Of a DNA stretch of 64,000 bases, positions 55,821 to 64,000 are shown in pieces. Position numbers and translations under genes: made by a program. The DNA lies in the NCBI RefSeq assembly GCF_052857255.1, contig NC_135498.1, forward strand, positions 159,015,124-159,079,123, read 5' to 3'. The notes beneath the pieces were generated by a model, which saw nothing but the letters and a program-made list of their open reading frames with translations, searched no databases and was not told the DNA's origin. This DNA is from Amblyomma americanum. Lineage: Eukaryota > Arthropoda > Arachnida > Ixodida > Ixodidae. Position 1 is the first letter of the stretch. Each line of letters starts with the position of its first letter.

Positions 55821-58689
55821 GTGAGTTACCAAATTATCTCAAGTCCGGCTTTCTCGGTGAAAAAAATTTGCAGATTGGAAAATTTTAAGACACTGTTATG
55901 GCTAATATTGAATGTAATGGTTCATTGTTATAGTATGTAGCAAAATCTTTCTTTCAAAGTGTTTTCAGCGATCGCATCGAACAGTTAAGAATGCCATAAA
56001 GAACCAATGGGAAATGCTTTAGACGATAGCATAAGCGTGAAAACAAAAAAAATAGAAGACTGCCATCGAGTGATCTGCGGTTATATTGATTGTTATAGCT
56101 CAGCCAGGAACAGTCTACAAAGTGGCAAATGGGGTTGTCGTTTAGTGCCCAGCTTTCGCCGGTCGCAAACCAGAGAAGAGGTCGGAGTCAAACGTTCACA
56201 AACAAAACAAACTTTAGATAGCAAATATAAGATACAGAGTAATTACTGATCACTCATAAGAACGCGCATAAATCGATCTACAAAACAATACAACGTACAC
56301 AAAGCAGTGCTTCAGAGAGAATACAATAGAAGTGAGAGCTTGCAAATAAAATGCACTAACACACGATACAAACAAAGCAATGGCAGGTTTTTTTATGTAG
56401 TTAAACCGAGTAGGACGTGCGAAAGCACTTCATTAGCTGTGTGCGTTCCTTCTCCGTTTGTGTTTTGTTATTTTTCTCACTACATGTGCGCCGCTTTTGC
56501 GCGCAGTGCCTGAAGAGCTGGTTTGTCACGACGACGCGGCGTGATTCCAGCGCCGATGGCTCTCGCGCGTCGTGATCGGAACGGCGGAGCGCGCCAGCGA
56601 TGCAAGGGGCTATACCAGCAGGCGGACCGAGAGGTGGAACACGGGAAGTGGCAGTTCTGCGGCTGGTCTGACAGCGGCGGCGCCAGCCTCCCCCAATATC
56701 CCCAACGTGGGAGGGGAATAGAGGGATTCAGTGTCTCCGCTTTGATGCAGCAGGTGCACACGGGCTCCGCCACCGGCGCTCCGTGAAAGGTTAAGGGTTA
56801 AGGCTTCCCACATAACTCGGGTTCTTCAGCTTTGATAGTGAAGTAGTGCTTTCGCCCTAAAGGTCGCAAGTTGTTCGCCGGGTACTGCCGCAGTCTGACG
56901 ACCCGAGGGTGACGACGGGGCTGTCCGGAGAACAGACGCGCGCCGCCTCGCTGCTATGTGCACGTCTGGGTGAGTTGTGTCCCCCGGGAATCATGCGGGA
57001 GCGTTTTTCCGAAGCCTAAACTATGGGGCTGACGGACGGCGTTAGAACGTCCTTCATATATAGTGCGCGAAGCCAGGCGCGCACATACACTTAGCGCCCA
57101 CAGTACATCGCTCTCTCACCCTTCCGCCGAGGCACGCGTCGTCATTGGGCAGCCCTGGAGAGTGATTTCCAGAAACGTCGAGTCGCTCCTTTTCTACCCG
57201 GCGCCACTGCGCGCGAGTGAAACGAATGCATCCCTGAGCACGTCGGAGGTTACGCGTCTCCGTCGGCTATGAGTGAAATCTTATCCAAGGTTCTCGAATC
57301 GTCGACGGCGCACACGGGCGCTTCTTTTCGCGCCAAATGTGCGCCGATTTTCGCGACTGCCGCATGACGGCAGGGCATGGGCTGCACTGGCGCCGAACGT
57401 CATGCTCTGGAACGCAGGACGTATGTGCAAAACCAGGGCCAAAAACGAGCGTCGGCTAAAACTAGGATGGACGCCTACGGCAGGTTTCCCGCAAACAAGC
57501 TGTGTTACAAGACGCCCAAGCCAGTGCCGATAATTTAAATAAGCCATAAACACTCGTTCTAACCAGCCCGAAACCGAAAAGCAATCGTCACAGGCTTAGC
57601 TGTCGTGTATTGTGACGTGACCTCTTAGCAGGAGCACCGCTTCAGTAAAAATAGTGGGAGGCTGTCTTAAGAGACCTGGCGCTGCGGCTCACCGCTCATG
57701 GTGTTTGTTAGCTGGCCTGTGGTACCTGTGCCGAACCCACGTTGCGGCGGCGGCATTTTGATGGAAGAGAAATTCAAAAATGGCCATGAGTTGTTGAAAA
57801 AAGAGAATCTAGTCGTGGGTTCTTTAGAGCGCCCATAACATTCAGTGTCGGAGGCAGACCTCCGCGTCCTCACGAGGGCTAACCCTCATGAGTGCATCCT
57901 CACCCTCACCTCACGTGGATTTCACTCGGTGAAGTAGGAGGGATTAGCGCCCAAAATTTGTGAGGGCGAGGGGGAGGGACGGAGGGGGAGGGATGGTGAG
58001 GGAAGAAATGATGCACAGGTAGAGGGTGTGTCACAAAGATCGTGCCTATGATTGCAGAAGACGCATGGACGTAGGGACGACGACTGAATAATAAAGTATG
58101 GAGGGCACTGAGGACTACTTACGTGCTTTGCATTGAAAAACATTGTTTTCATTTTTTTCCTTTCAACTTTTTTCACCTGTGTTCGCCACGAGGTTTGTGG
58201 CCAACGGATTGCATGCTCACCTCGCTGTCTGAAGGTCCTGGCTTCAATTCCGACACTTTTGGAAAACAGTTGTTTTTTTTTATACCGCAATGACGCCATC
58301 TGCATTTTTCGGAACCACTGATGCTGATCAGTGCAACGACAGGTTTTGCTGCCGGTTAGCCATACAATGCTTTAGAATTAAAACAACTGAACAAGAACTG
58401 CAGTCTAATCACAGGGGTACGAACGCCTTCCTTGTACATCCGTTCTGTTCTCCAGAGGCTTTTCGACGCCCCCTCCTCTCACCACTCACGCCGCCGCCTG
58501 CATGGGCGTCTGACCGCGCGTAGTGTTACAGAAGCGGCCGCCAGGGGCTGCACACGCAGGTGTATGGTGGTGACCACTTCAAAGATCAATGTGCTTGAGA
58601 GCTTGGTGTCGAAGAACAATCCATGCATAAGAGCACATCCTCCGAGAGGAAAATGTTCTTCACAGCTAAAACTAAAAAAAAATGGATTG
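55821..58689. other. No gene established
   Basis: This contains AT-rich sequence, then a GC-rich block at 56500-57540 with overlapping frames on both strands but no recognised domain, then G-rich repeats at 57950-58010. A possible tRNA-like head (GGCTTCAATTCC as box B) near 58190-58255 may be a SINE remnant. One copy of the TAGTTAAACCGAGTAG motif is at 56396. Confidence 0.35.
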
Positions 58690-59720
58690 TCTGCTTCTCG
58701 TTGCTGTACCTGAAAAGATATTTCGGCAGCAATTCGTCACGACCCTTGTTAAAAACAACCAATGTATCCACCAAGTGGTTGACCGATTCGTGATCAAGAG
58801 CTCGTTGGAGGCGATATGTTTTCTTCAGGATCAGACACAGCGCTTCTCAGGCTTTTCGACCGATTTCAAGGACTTGTTTTATTCCATCCTTCAGAAAGAA
58901 CTTTTTCTGTCGTTCCAGAAGCCATTGATACCTACGGTGTTCTGCCTTTTCAGAGCAACTCACGTGTTCCGGACAATGAGTTCCTTGAGTTTAGCGCTAA
59001 ACTTTTACCCTCGTTCTACCTTCTCCGTTTGGGAAGAGGCATATTCATTCAGACATGTAACATGCATCGGGTCCCGCATTGCCGCAGTGCTGAGTGACTC
59101 GTTTCTCGCGTCTAAGAAAAAAGGTCTCTCCGTGACCGGAGAAGCCTTCCTTGCAATCGCCAGACATCCACGTACCTCGATGACTACCTTGTTCGTGAAC
59201 CTTCCCACAGAGGTCACATCTGACGATCAAAAGGTTTTTCGTGGCGCCCTCATCCCGTTTGCGGTGACCCATGAATTACCATTAAAACGCTCTATCAAAT
59301 TTCTTGACCGAAGGCTGCTTTTTTTTTCGCGCATTATTTCTGGGCTTGTGAATCAAGACAGGTGAAACCCGTTCAATCGTAACATTCCGATCGCTAACTC
59401 AAAACCAGTGAAAGGAACCATTGTCAAATTGTGATTCCTGAATGCCCACAACAGACCCTGTATTGATTCCACGGAGTCCACCTTAAGCTAAAAGGTTGAA
59501 CAACTCATCGCAGCCGGGTCTCCTCACATGTCTTAAAATTGCAAGGATTTGTGGCACGGCGCTCTTCCAATCTGAAAAGGGAAAGAAGAGGAAAATTACA
59601 GCCAATTTATCTCACTTGGCCAAATGGGAAGTATCTGCGCTAGCACGCACGTTTCATAACACATTCAGTTCGAGGCTATGGTTTCAAGATCAGTCTTCAG
59701 GCAAACGTCGGCGAACTGGG
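58690..59720 (+). pseudogene. Penelope-like element RT, decayed
   Basis: The main frame (58682-59365) reads STDFKDLFYSI (first Asp motif of PLE RT), then CIGSRIAAVLSDSFLAS (normally CIGSCIAPVLSDLFLA). The YVDD region is lost. It ends with FAVTHELPLKRSIKFLDRRL. A neighbouring frame carries VPDNEFLEFSAKLLP, so small frameshifts are present. Beyond 59365 the tail (SKPVKGTIVKL, then NNSSQPGL) still resembles PLE. No GIY-YIG domain was seen. Confidence 0.75.
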
Positions 59721-59789
59721 TGACTGGGACCCGAGTGGTAGAGCACGCACCTTAAGAGGGCAATGCGATAGTGGTGTATTCTGGATCCA

Positions 59790-60000
59790 TTGCGCGAGGA
59801 TTAAAGTTGATGACGACGGCATGCACTGCACAGCACTGGAGAGTGACAGTTACACACGAGAGGCCATCGATTGCGATGATCGGCTGCGGCTATAGCGTAT
59901 AGTCCTTCTCTGCAGTGGCCAGCGAAGCTGTTCTGTTCGCACCGCCGTGGGTACCAAACCCCAGGTGCGGTGCAGTCGTGAAGATATTTATTTTATTTCG
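59790..60000 (+). mobile_element. SINE-like repeat (family T), copy 3
   Basis: It has ATGCACTGCACAGCACTGG, then CGGCTGCGGCTATAGC, CAGTGGCCAGCGAAGCTGTT and an AATATTTATTT-like end (GATATTTATTTTATTT). The order and length match 45205-45375. Confidence 0.55.
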
Positions 60001-60311
60001 GCAGGTTTAGCCGGCGTCAGACGCTCAGACAACGGGTTTTTTTCGAGACTGGAAGCCTTAGTGCTAGCGCACTAAAGAGAAGGCGCACCACCATTCCTTA
60101 CATCCGCAATTTCATCGCCGAAGTCCAACGTGGAAGTTATGTTCTCCGCGCCTAAAACGCTTTTTAGGCTTTACAATCTCATAAACCTGCCTCACCGAGT
60201 GGGGAGCGCATGTACCATGAACCACAGATTGGAGTTCGTGGCGTGCACTATCGCAGTTGACTCCATTCCCTTTATATCCTTCCACTACCCGCTACGCTTT
60301 CCTTGTCTTGG
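60001..60311. other. No gene
   Basis: Short frames only. No motif found. Confidence 0.45.
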
Positions 60312-60444
60312 TATCTTTTTTTTAAAAGATGTGCGCTAAATGGACGGTCACAGGAAAAAATAAGAATCGACAGGAAGCTTCTGTCCTTTCATCTAAACAT
60401 TTTTCTTGTGAATGTCCATTTAGCGCACAGCTTTTAAAAAAGAT
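60312..60444. repeat. Near-perfect palindrome, about 133 bp
   Basis: The left arm AAAAGATGTGCGCTAAATGG pairs with the right arm CCATTTAGCGCACAGCTTTT. The centre is GACAGGAAGCTTCTGTC, with almost no loop. The middle of the arms is less well matched. It lies at the edge of an RTE fragment. Confidence 0.85.
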
Positions 60445-60454
60445 CACGGACCAA

Positions 60455-60749
60455 CTAGCCTTTCAGAAAGTTTGTACCCAGTCCATGATCCCTAACGATC
60501 ATCGGGAACCTTCCCTTCGCATTGCATGTCCTGTCCAAAACCATTTCTTCTTGTTGATTTCGACTAGGATTTCCTAAACACCAATTTGTCCCCTGACCTA
60601 CTCTGCCCTCTTCCTGTCACTTAACGTTACACCTATAATTTTCAATTCCGTAGCTCGATTCGATCGTTTTTCTCAGTTTAGCCTGAGCTCTTTTCGTTAG
60701 CCTCGATGCTTCTGCCCTATTGATGAGTTATGGTAAGATACAGCTGTGT
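60455..60749 (-). mobile_element. RTE-type LINE fragment
   Basis: The plus strand shows the reversed RTE signature TTGTTGATTTCGACTAGG, then AACGTTACACCTATAATTTTC and GTTAGCCTCGATGCTTCTGC, then GGTAAGATACAGCTG. The minus-strand translation contains RLTKRAQAKLRK, matching LTKRVQLKLRT at 30975. Gypsy element 3 appears to be inserted at its end. Confidence 0.72.
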
Positions 60750-60891
60750 TGTATCGTAGTAATGATAATTAGCAATGAAACAGTACACGTAGCATACGGT
60801 CAAGCCGATCTGTATTCTCCTCCTTCGTCGTCTTCTCTCCCCATGCGCGCGAGTGCGTGCAGCGCACTTGCCACACTTCATCTTTATCACA
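60750..60891 (-). repeat. 3' LTR of gypsy element 3 (candidate)
   Basis: In element orientation it would run TGTGATAAAGATGAAG to TACTACGATACA, giving TG and CA ends. It is preceded by the purine-rich AAGTGCGGCGGAAA and starts 31 bp after the pol stop. The partner LTR is outside the window, so this cannot be confirmed here. Confidence 0.4.
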
Positions 60892-60921
60892 TTTCCGCCG
60901 CACTTAAAAGAAACAAAATGT

Positions 60922-63900
60922 CTAGCGGATGTCATAGTCTTTGAACCATGCGGGCCGCTTCTTTTTGCGAGTACTTCGGCGAGGCGGCGCAGGAGGTGAA
61001 GCCGCAGTTGCCGCTGTGGATTTACTACACGAGGGTTCAGGAGCGGCTGCCGATTCCGGAGCGGGCGGAACGGCTGGCATCATATGGATTGAAGGCGCGT
61101 CCGAAGAAGGACCGCGGACCACGGTTCCGGACTGTGGACTGGGCGGCGGCATTCGGTTGCCGTCGATAGGCGGCGAAATATCAGCGAAAAGGGCCGCTGG
61201 AGCTGAGGAGGACAGTTGCTGCTGAACTACTTCTGGGCGAACCGCAGAAAACTTGGACGAGTGCCACACTCGCCCATCATCCAGCAGATAAGATGCAGGT
61301 CCACGCTGCTCCACAACCTTCCGAGGCTCCGAAAACCGAGCTGACAGTTTGCCTCGCACATTTGGTTTGCGGACACGCACGTACTGGCCAATCTGAAAGT
61401 CACGACACTGGGCGCCACTCCGCTGGTCCGCATAAAGCTTGTATTGCGCTTGTTTCTCGTCAAGCATCTGCCGCAAAAGCTTAAGCGCTTTTGTCGGATC
61501 CATTGAGAAGGACTGATCCGGCAGTCCTACGACGTTAAGTCTTGTGCGGGGCAACCGACCATGAAGTAGGACAGCTGGTGCAATTCCTGTCGTGGCATAG
61601 GGCGTACAGCGGTAGACACCGAGGTAGTCCACAATCGCTGTACGTAGGTCGCGTCGCTCGCACAGAGCTAGCTGAATGTAGGACTTAAGCACTCGATTGA
61701 ATCGTTCAACGAGTCCATCAGCTTGGGGATGGTACACTGAAGAGTAGCAATGGCGTATCCCCCGTTCGCGGAGGAAAGTTTGCATGGCCATCGATGAAAA
61801 TTGAGGTCCGTGGTCAGAGACAATCTCTTGAGGGTAACCCTCACGAGCGAAGAGGCCAAGCAGGAATTCTTGAACGGTTTGAGTTGTGATGGCATCAGCG
61901 AAGACAACTTCTGGCCACTTACTGTAATAATCCATGAGAGTAATCGCGAAGCGGCAGCCACTGGGAGCTTGGTCGAAAGGCCCCACGATATCAATGGCAA
62001 CCTTATCCCAAGGTTTCTCTGGGAAGGCGACAGGTTGCAGAGGAGCTGCCACCGGACGAGCCGATTTGTCACAGGACTGGCACACGACGCATGTCCGTAC
62101 CATTTCTTCGACGTGCTCGTCCATTCGCGGCCACCAGTAGAGCTCTCGCAGTCGACTTTTCGTGCGGCTGATCCCGGGGTGTGACTCGTGCGCGATGTCC
62201 ATGAGGCGTCGTCGCAAACTTTCAGGAACGACGAGCCTGTCACCTCGGTACAAGACGCCTTGCACGACGGACAGCTCCGAGCGCAGGAGATAGTATGGCC
62301 TAAGGTTCTCCGGTAGGGATTTCTTGTCCGGCCATGTCGCCGATGTAAACTGAATGGCTTGAGCAACTGCCGCGTCGCTGATGGTTGCCTCTTGAAGCTC
62401 TTGTAGAGTCACGGCTGGCGATAGCAGGCAGACGAAGTCGTCGTCACTGGCGTCGAACTCAGTGGGCTCACTGCACGATGTGGTCGGTAAGCGAAGGCGA
62501 GACAGAGCATCCGCAACAGAGTTGTCATTGCCTTTGCGGTACTCTACAGTGTAGTTGTAGCACAACAGGCGAGCCGACCAACGTGAAATTCGCAACGGCC
62601 GATGGCCCGTTCCTTTCGTCGACAGCAAAATGACAAGTGCACTGTGGTCGGTGCGTAGAACAAAAGGCCGGCCCCACAAATACACGTGCCACCGTTCGCA
62701 CGCCCAAACGCAAGCTAGGGCCTCACGCTCACCAACAGAGTACTTTCTTTCTTGGGGTGTCAAGGTACGGGAGGCAAACACAACAGTTTGCAGGGAATGG
62801 CCGTTGTCTTGCTGAAGCACTGCCCCAAGGCCATATCCGGAAGCGTCAGTCGTTACGACCACGGGAAGGGCAGGATCAAAAAAATGCAACACGTCACATG
62901 ACGTCAACATGGACTTCAGTAGTTTGAAGCTTGAATCCGCAGCAGCAGTCCAAGTGAAGGCGGAGTCGCTGCTTCGAATTAGGGCGCGCATAGGCTCAAC
63001 GACGTCGGAGTAATGCGGGATAAACTTGGAGTAGAAACCCGCAAGTCCAAGGAGGGAGCGAAGCTCGCTGATGTTAGATGGAGTCGGAGCCTTCGTAATC
63101 GCCTCGATGGCAGAAGAAAGCGGAAACAGTCCTTCACCGCTGACAACATGCCCCAAGAAAGTGAGCTTCGGAACATCGAAGACACATTTGTGGTTGAGCT
63201 TGAGTCCGGCTTGGGACAGGCGCTCGAGAACAGCACGAAGGTTGGTCAGGTGCTCCTGTCGGGAGGTGCCATGGACTATGATGTCGTCGATGTAGAAGAG
63301 GACACCTTTGCACCCTTTTAAAATTAAGTGCATCATCTTCTGAAAAGCCGAAGGCGCCGAAGCAAGGCCGAAACACACTCGTTTGAAGCGGAAGAGGCCA
63401 TCATGGGTAATGAATGCGGTCAATTCCCGACTCTCAGGGCTAAGTGGTACTTGATGGTAAGCCGAGGCAAGGTCCAACTTCGAAAAACGCTGTGACCCGG
63501 CCAAGCTATGGAGAAGTTCGTCCATTTGAGGCAAAGGAAAACTGTCGACCACAATAGCCTTGTTCGGCTCGCGCAAATCGACGCACATTCGGATGGAGCC
63601 ATCTTTTTTCCGAGCCTCGACTATGGGTGAAATCCACTTGGAAGCGTCGACCTGTTCCATGATGTCTTGAGCTTCAAGCTTCTGGAGTTCCTCGGACACC
63701 TGCTGACGAATGGCAAACGGCAGCCGTCGAAGCTTGCAAGCAACAGGAGAAACGGAATCCTGCACACTGACTTTGTGCACGTAGCCACGAGCAACTCCGA
63801 GTTCCTTGGAGAAGAGATGTTCGAACTGTAGACGTAGCTCAGGAGGTAACAGAGGCGTATCAGGTGTCACGGAAAGACATTCCAACGATGCACCTTTGAT

Positions 63901-64000
63901 CTTCATTTGGAGAGCGGCAATGGAATCCAGGCCCAGCAGCGTTGTGCCTCCCGAGACAACGTACAACAGGATGCAGGCGGTACGGTCGTGGAACTTTGCT
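60922..64000 (-). CDS. Gypsy element 3 pol: protease end, RT, RNase H, integrase; partial at window edge
   Basis: The frame is open from the right edge to its stop at 60922-60924 (about 1025 codons). From residue 1 at 63966: the protease C-terminus TTLLGLDSI precedes RT (SKLDLASAYHQ, Asp 165; YIDD 225-228). RNase H has Asp 374, Glu 415, Asp 440 and Asp 486 (SVADALSR). The integrase zinc domain is AHESHPGIS with CVVCQ. The core is Asp 659 (AIDIVGPF), Asp 718 (VSDHGPQF) and Glu 754 (GLVERFNRVL). The C-terminus is proline/serine rich and ends with a basic patch (RRSTRKKKRPAW). The order is normal for Ty3/gypsy and the type is Mag/K02A2.6-like. All catalytic residues are intact, so this copy may be recent. 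It is truncated only by the window. Confidence 0.93.
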   Translation of the reverse strand, partial: AKFHDRTACILLYVVSGGTTLLGLDSIAALQMKIKGASLECLSVTPDTPLLPPELRLQFEHLFSKELGVARGYVHKVSVQDSVSPVACKLRRLPFAIRQQVSEELQKLEAQDIMEQVDASKWISPIVEARKKDGSIRMCVDLREPNKAIVVDSFPLPQMDELLHSLAGSQRFSKLDLASAYHQVPLSPESRELTAFITHDGLFRFKRVCFGLASAPSAFQKMMHLILKGCKGVLFYIDDIIVHGTSRQEHLTNLRAVLERLSQAGLKLNHKCVFDVPKLTFLGHVVSGEGLFPLSSAIEAITKAPTPSNISELRSLLGLAGFYSKFIPHYSDVVEPMRALIRSSDSAFTWTAAADSSFKLLKSMLTSCDVLHFFDPALPVVVTTDASGYGLGAVLQQDNGHSLQTVVFASRTLTPQERKYSVGEREALACVWACERWHVYLWGRPFVLRTDHSALVILLSTKGTGHRPLRISRWSARLLCYNYTVEYRKGNDNSVADALSRLRLPTTSCSEPTEFDASDDDFVCLLSPAVTLQELQEATISDAAVAQAIQFTSATWPDKKSLPENLRPYYLLRSELSVVQGVLYRGDRLVVPESLRRRLMDIAHESHPGISRTKSRLRELYWWPRMDEHVEEMVRTCVVCQSCDKSARPVAAPLQPVAFPEKPWDKVAIDIVGPFDQAPSGCRFAITLMDYYSKWPEVVFADAITTQTVQEFLLGLFAREGYPQEIVSDHGPQFSSMAMQTFLRERGIRHCYSSVYHPQADGLVERFNRVLKSYIQLALCERRDLRTAIVDYLGVYRCTPYATTGIAPAVLLHGRLPRTRLNVVGLPDQSFSMDPTKALKLLRQMLDEKQAQYKLYADQRSGAQCRDFQIGQYVRVRKPNVRGKLSARFSEPRKVVEQRGPASYLLDDGRVWHSSKFSAVRPEVVQQQLSSSAPAALFADISPPIDGNRMPPPSPQSGTVVRGPSSDAPSIHMMPAVPPAPESAAAPEPSCSKSTAATAASPPAPPRRSTRKKKRPAWFKDYDIR

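Noticed and set aside
55969..56022. Terminal coding exon of the host gene
   Set aside because: The acceptor and phase fit, but it adds only 17 codons after a 148-bp intron and has little independent support. It is left as a note in exon 3.
57950..58010. G-quadruplex or telomere-like repeat in the G-rich tract
   Set aside because: The tract is irregular (GAGGGCGAGGGGGAGGG) and short, and it does not match the arthropod TTAGG telomere unit.
1..64000. CRISPR array, rRNA or bacterial operon
   Set aside because: No regularly spaced direct repeats, no rRNA sequence and no compact gene arrangement; the content is eukaryotic.

Overview
This is a eukaryotic, arthropod-type genomic window made almost entirely of transposable elements. 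It most resembles a hard-tick (Ixodida) genome. The reasons are interspersed tRNA-headed SINEs of a kind known from ixodid ticks, several RTE and I-type LINEs, Penelope-like fragments, three Ty3/gypsy elements, and introns of many kilobases. The tick assignment is inference from recalled repeat families; no database was searched. I see no rRNA gene, functional tRNA gene, CRISPR array or bacterial operon.

Layout. 1-3991: decayed I-type LINE (endonuclease, RT, RNase H, zinc motif), followed by a perfect 120-bp palindrome. 5.2-6.1 kb: RTE scrap and a SINE with an 11-bp target-site duplication (TSD). 6178-11707: complete but dead Ty3/gypsy element (minus strand) with two LTRs, a 4-bp TSD and five in-frame amber stops. 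11.7-16.3 kb: LINE remnants on both strands. 16780-17588 and 25203-26025: two solo LTRs of one family in opposite orientation, each with a perfect 5-bp TSD. Between them lie a TA-flanked MITE, a SINE and two more LINEs. 28.5-31.4 kb: an RTE LINE split by a 910-bp fold-back TIR element whose removal restores the reading frame.

32695-55820: the only likely host gene, on the plus strand. Three phase-compatible coding exons (32695-32935, 41526-41635, 55725-55820) encode a secreted, cysteine-containing protein of unrecognised family. Introns of 8.6 and 14.1 kb hold LINE, Penelope and SINE copies and a second gypsy element. That element (48171-54921, minus) has the unusual domain order gag-protease-integrase-RT-RNase H. 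This is the order described for Gmr1-like elements and the reverse of normal Ty3/gypsy pol. It is the most interesting object in the window.

56-64 kb: a Penelope-like fragment, a third near-perfect palindrome, an RTE scrap and the 3' end of a third Ty3/gypsy element. Its pol frame is open with all catalytic residues and runs off the right edge.

Autonomous LINEs and gypsy elements supply reverse transcriptase and integrase; the SINEs and fold-back elements are non-coding passengers. Most copies are broken. The two with the best coding potential are the Gmr1-like element (two frameshifts, one stop, LTRs about 98.5% identical) and the right-edge pol.
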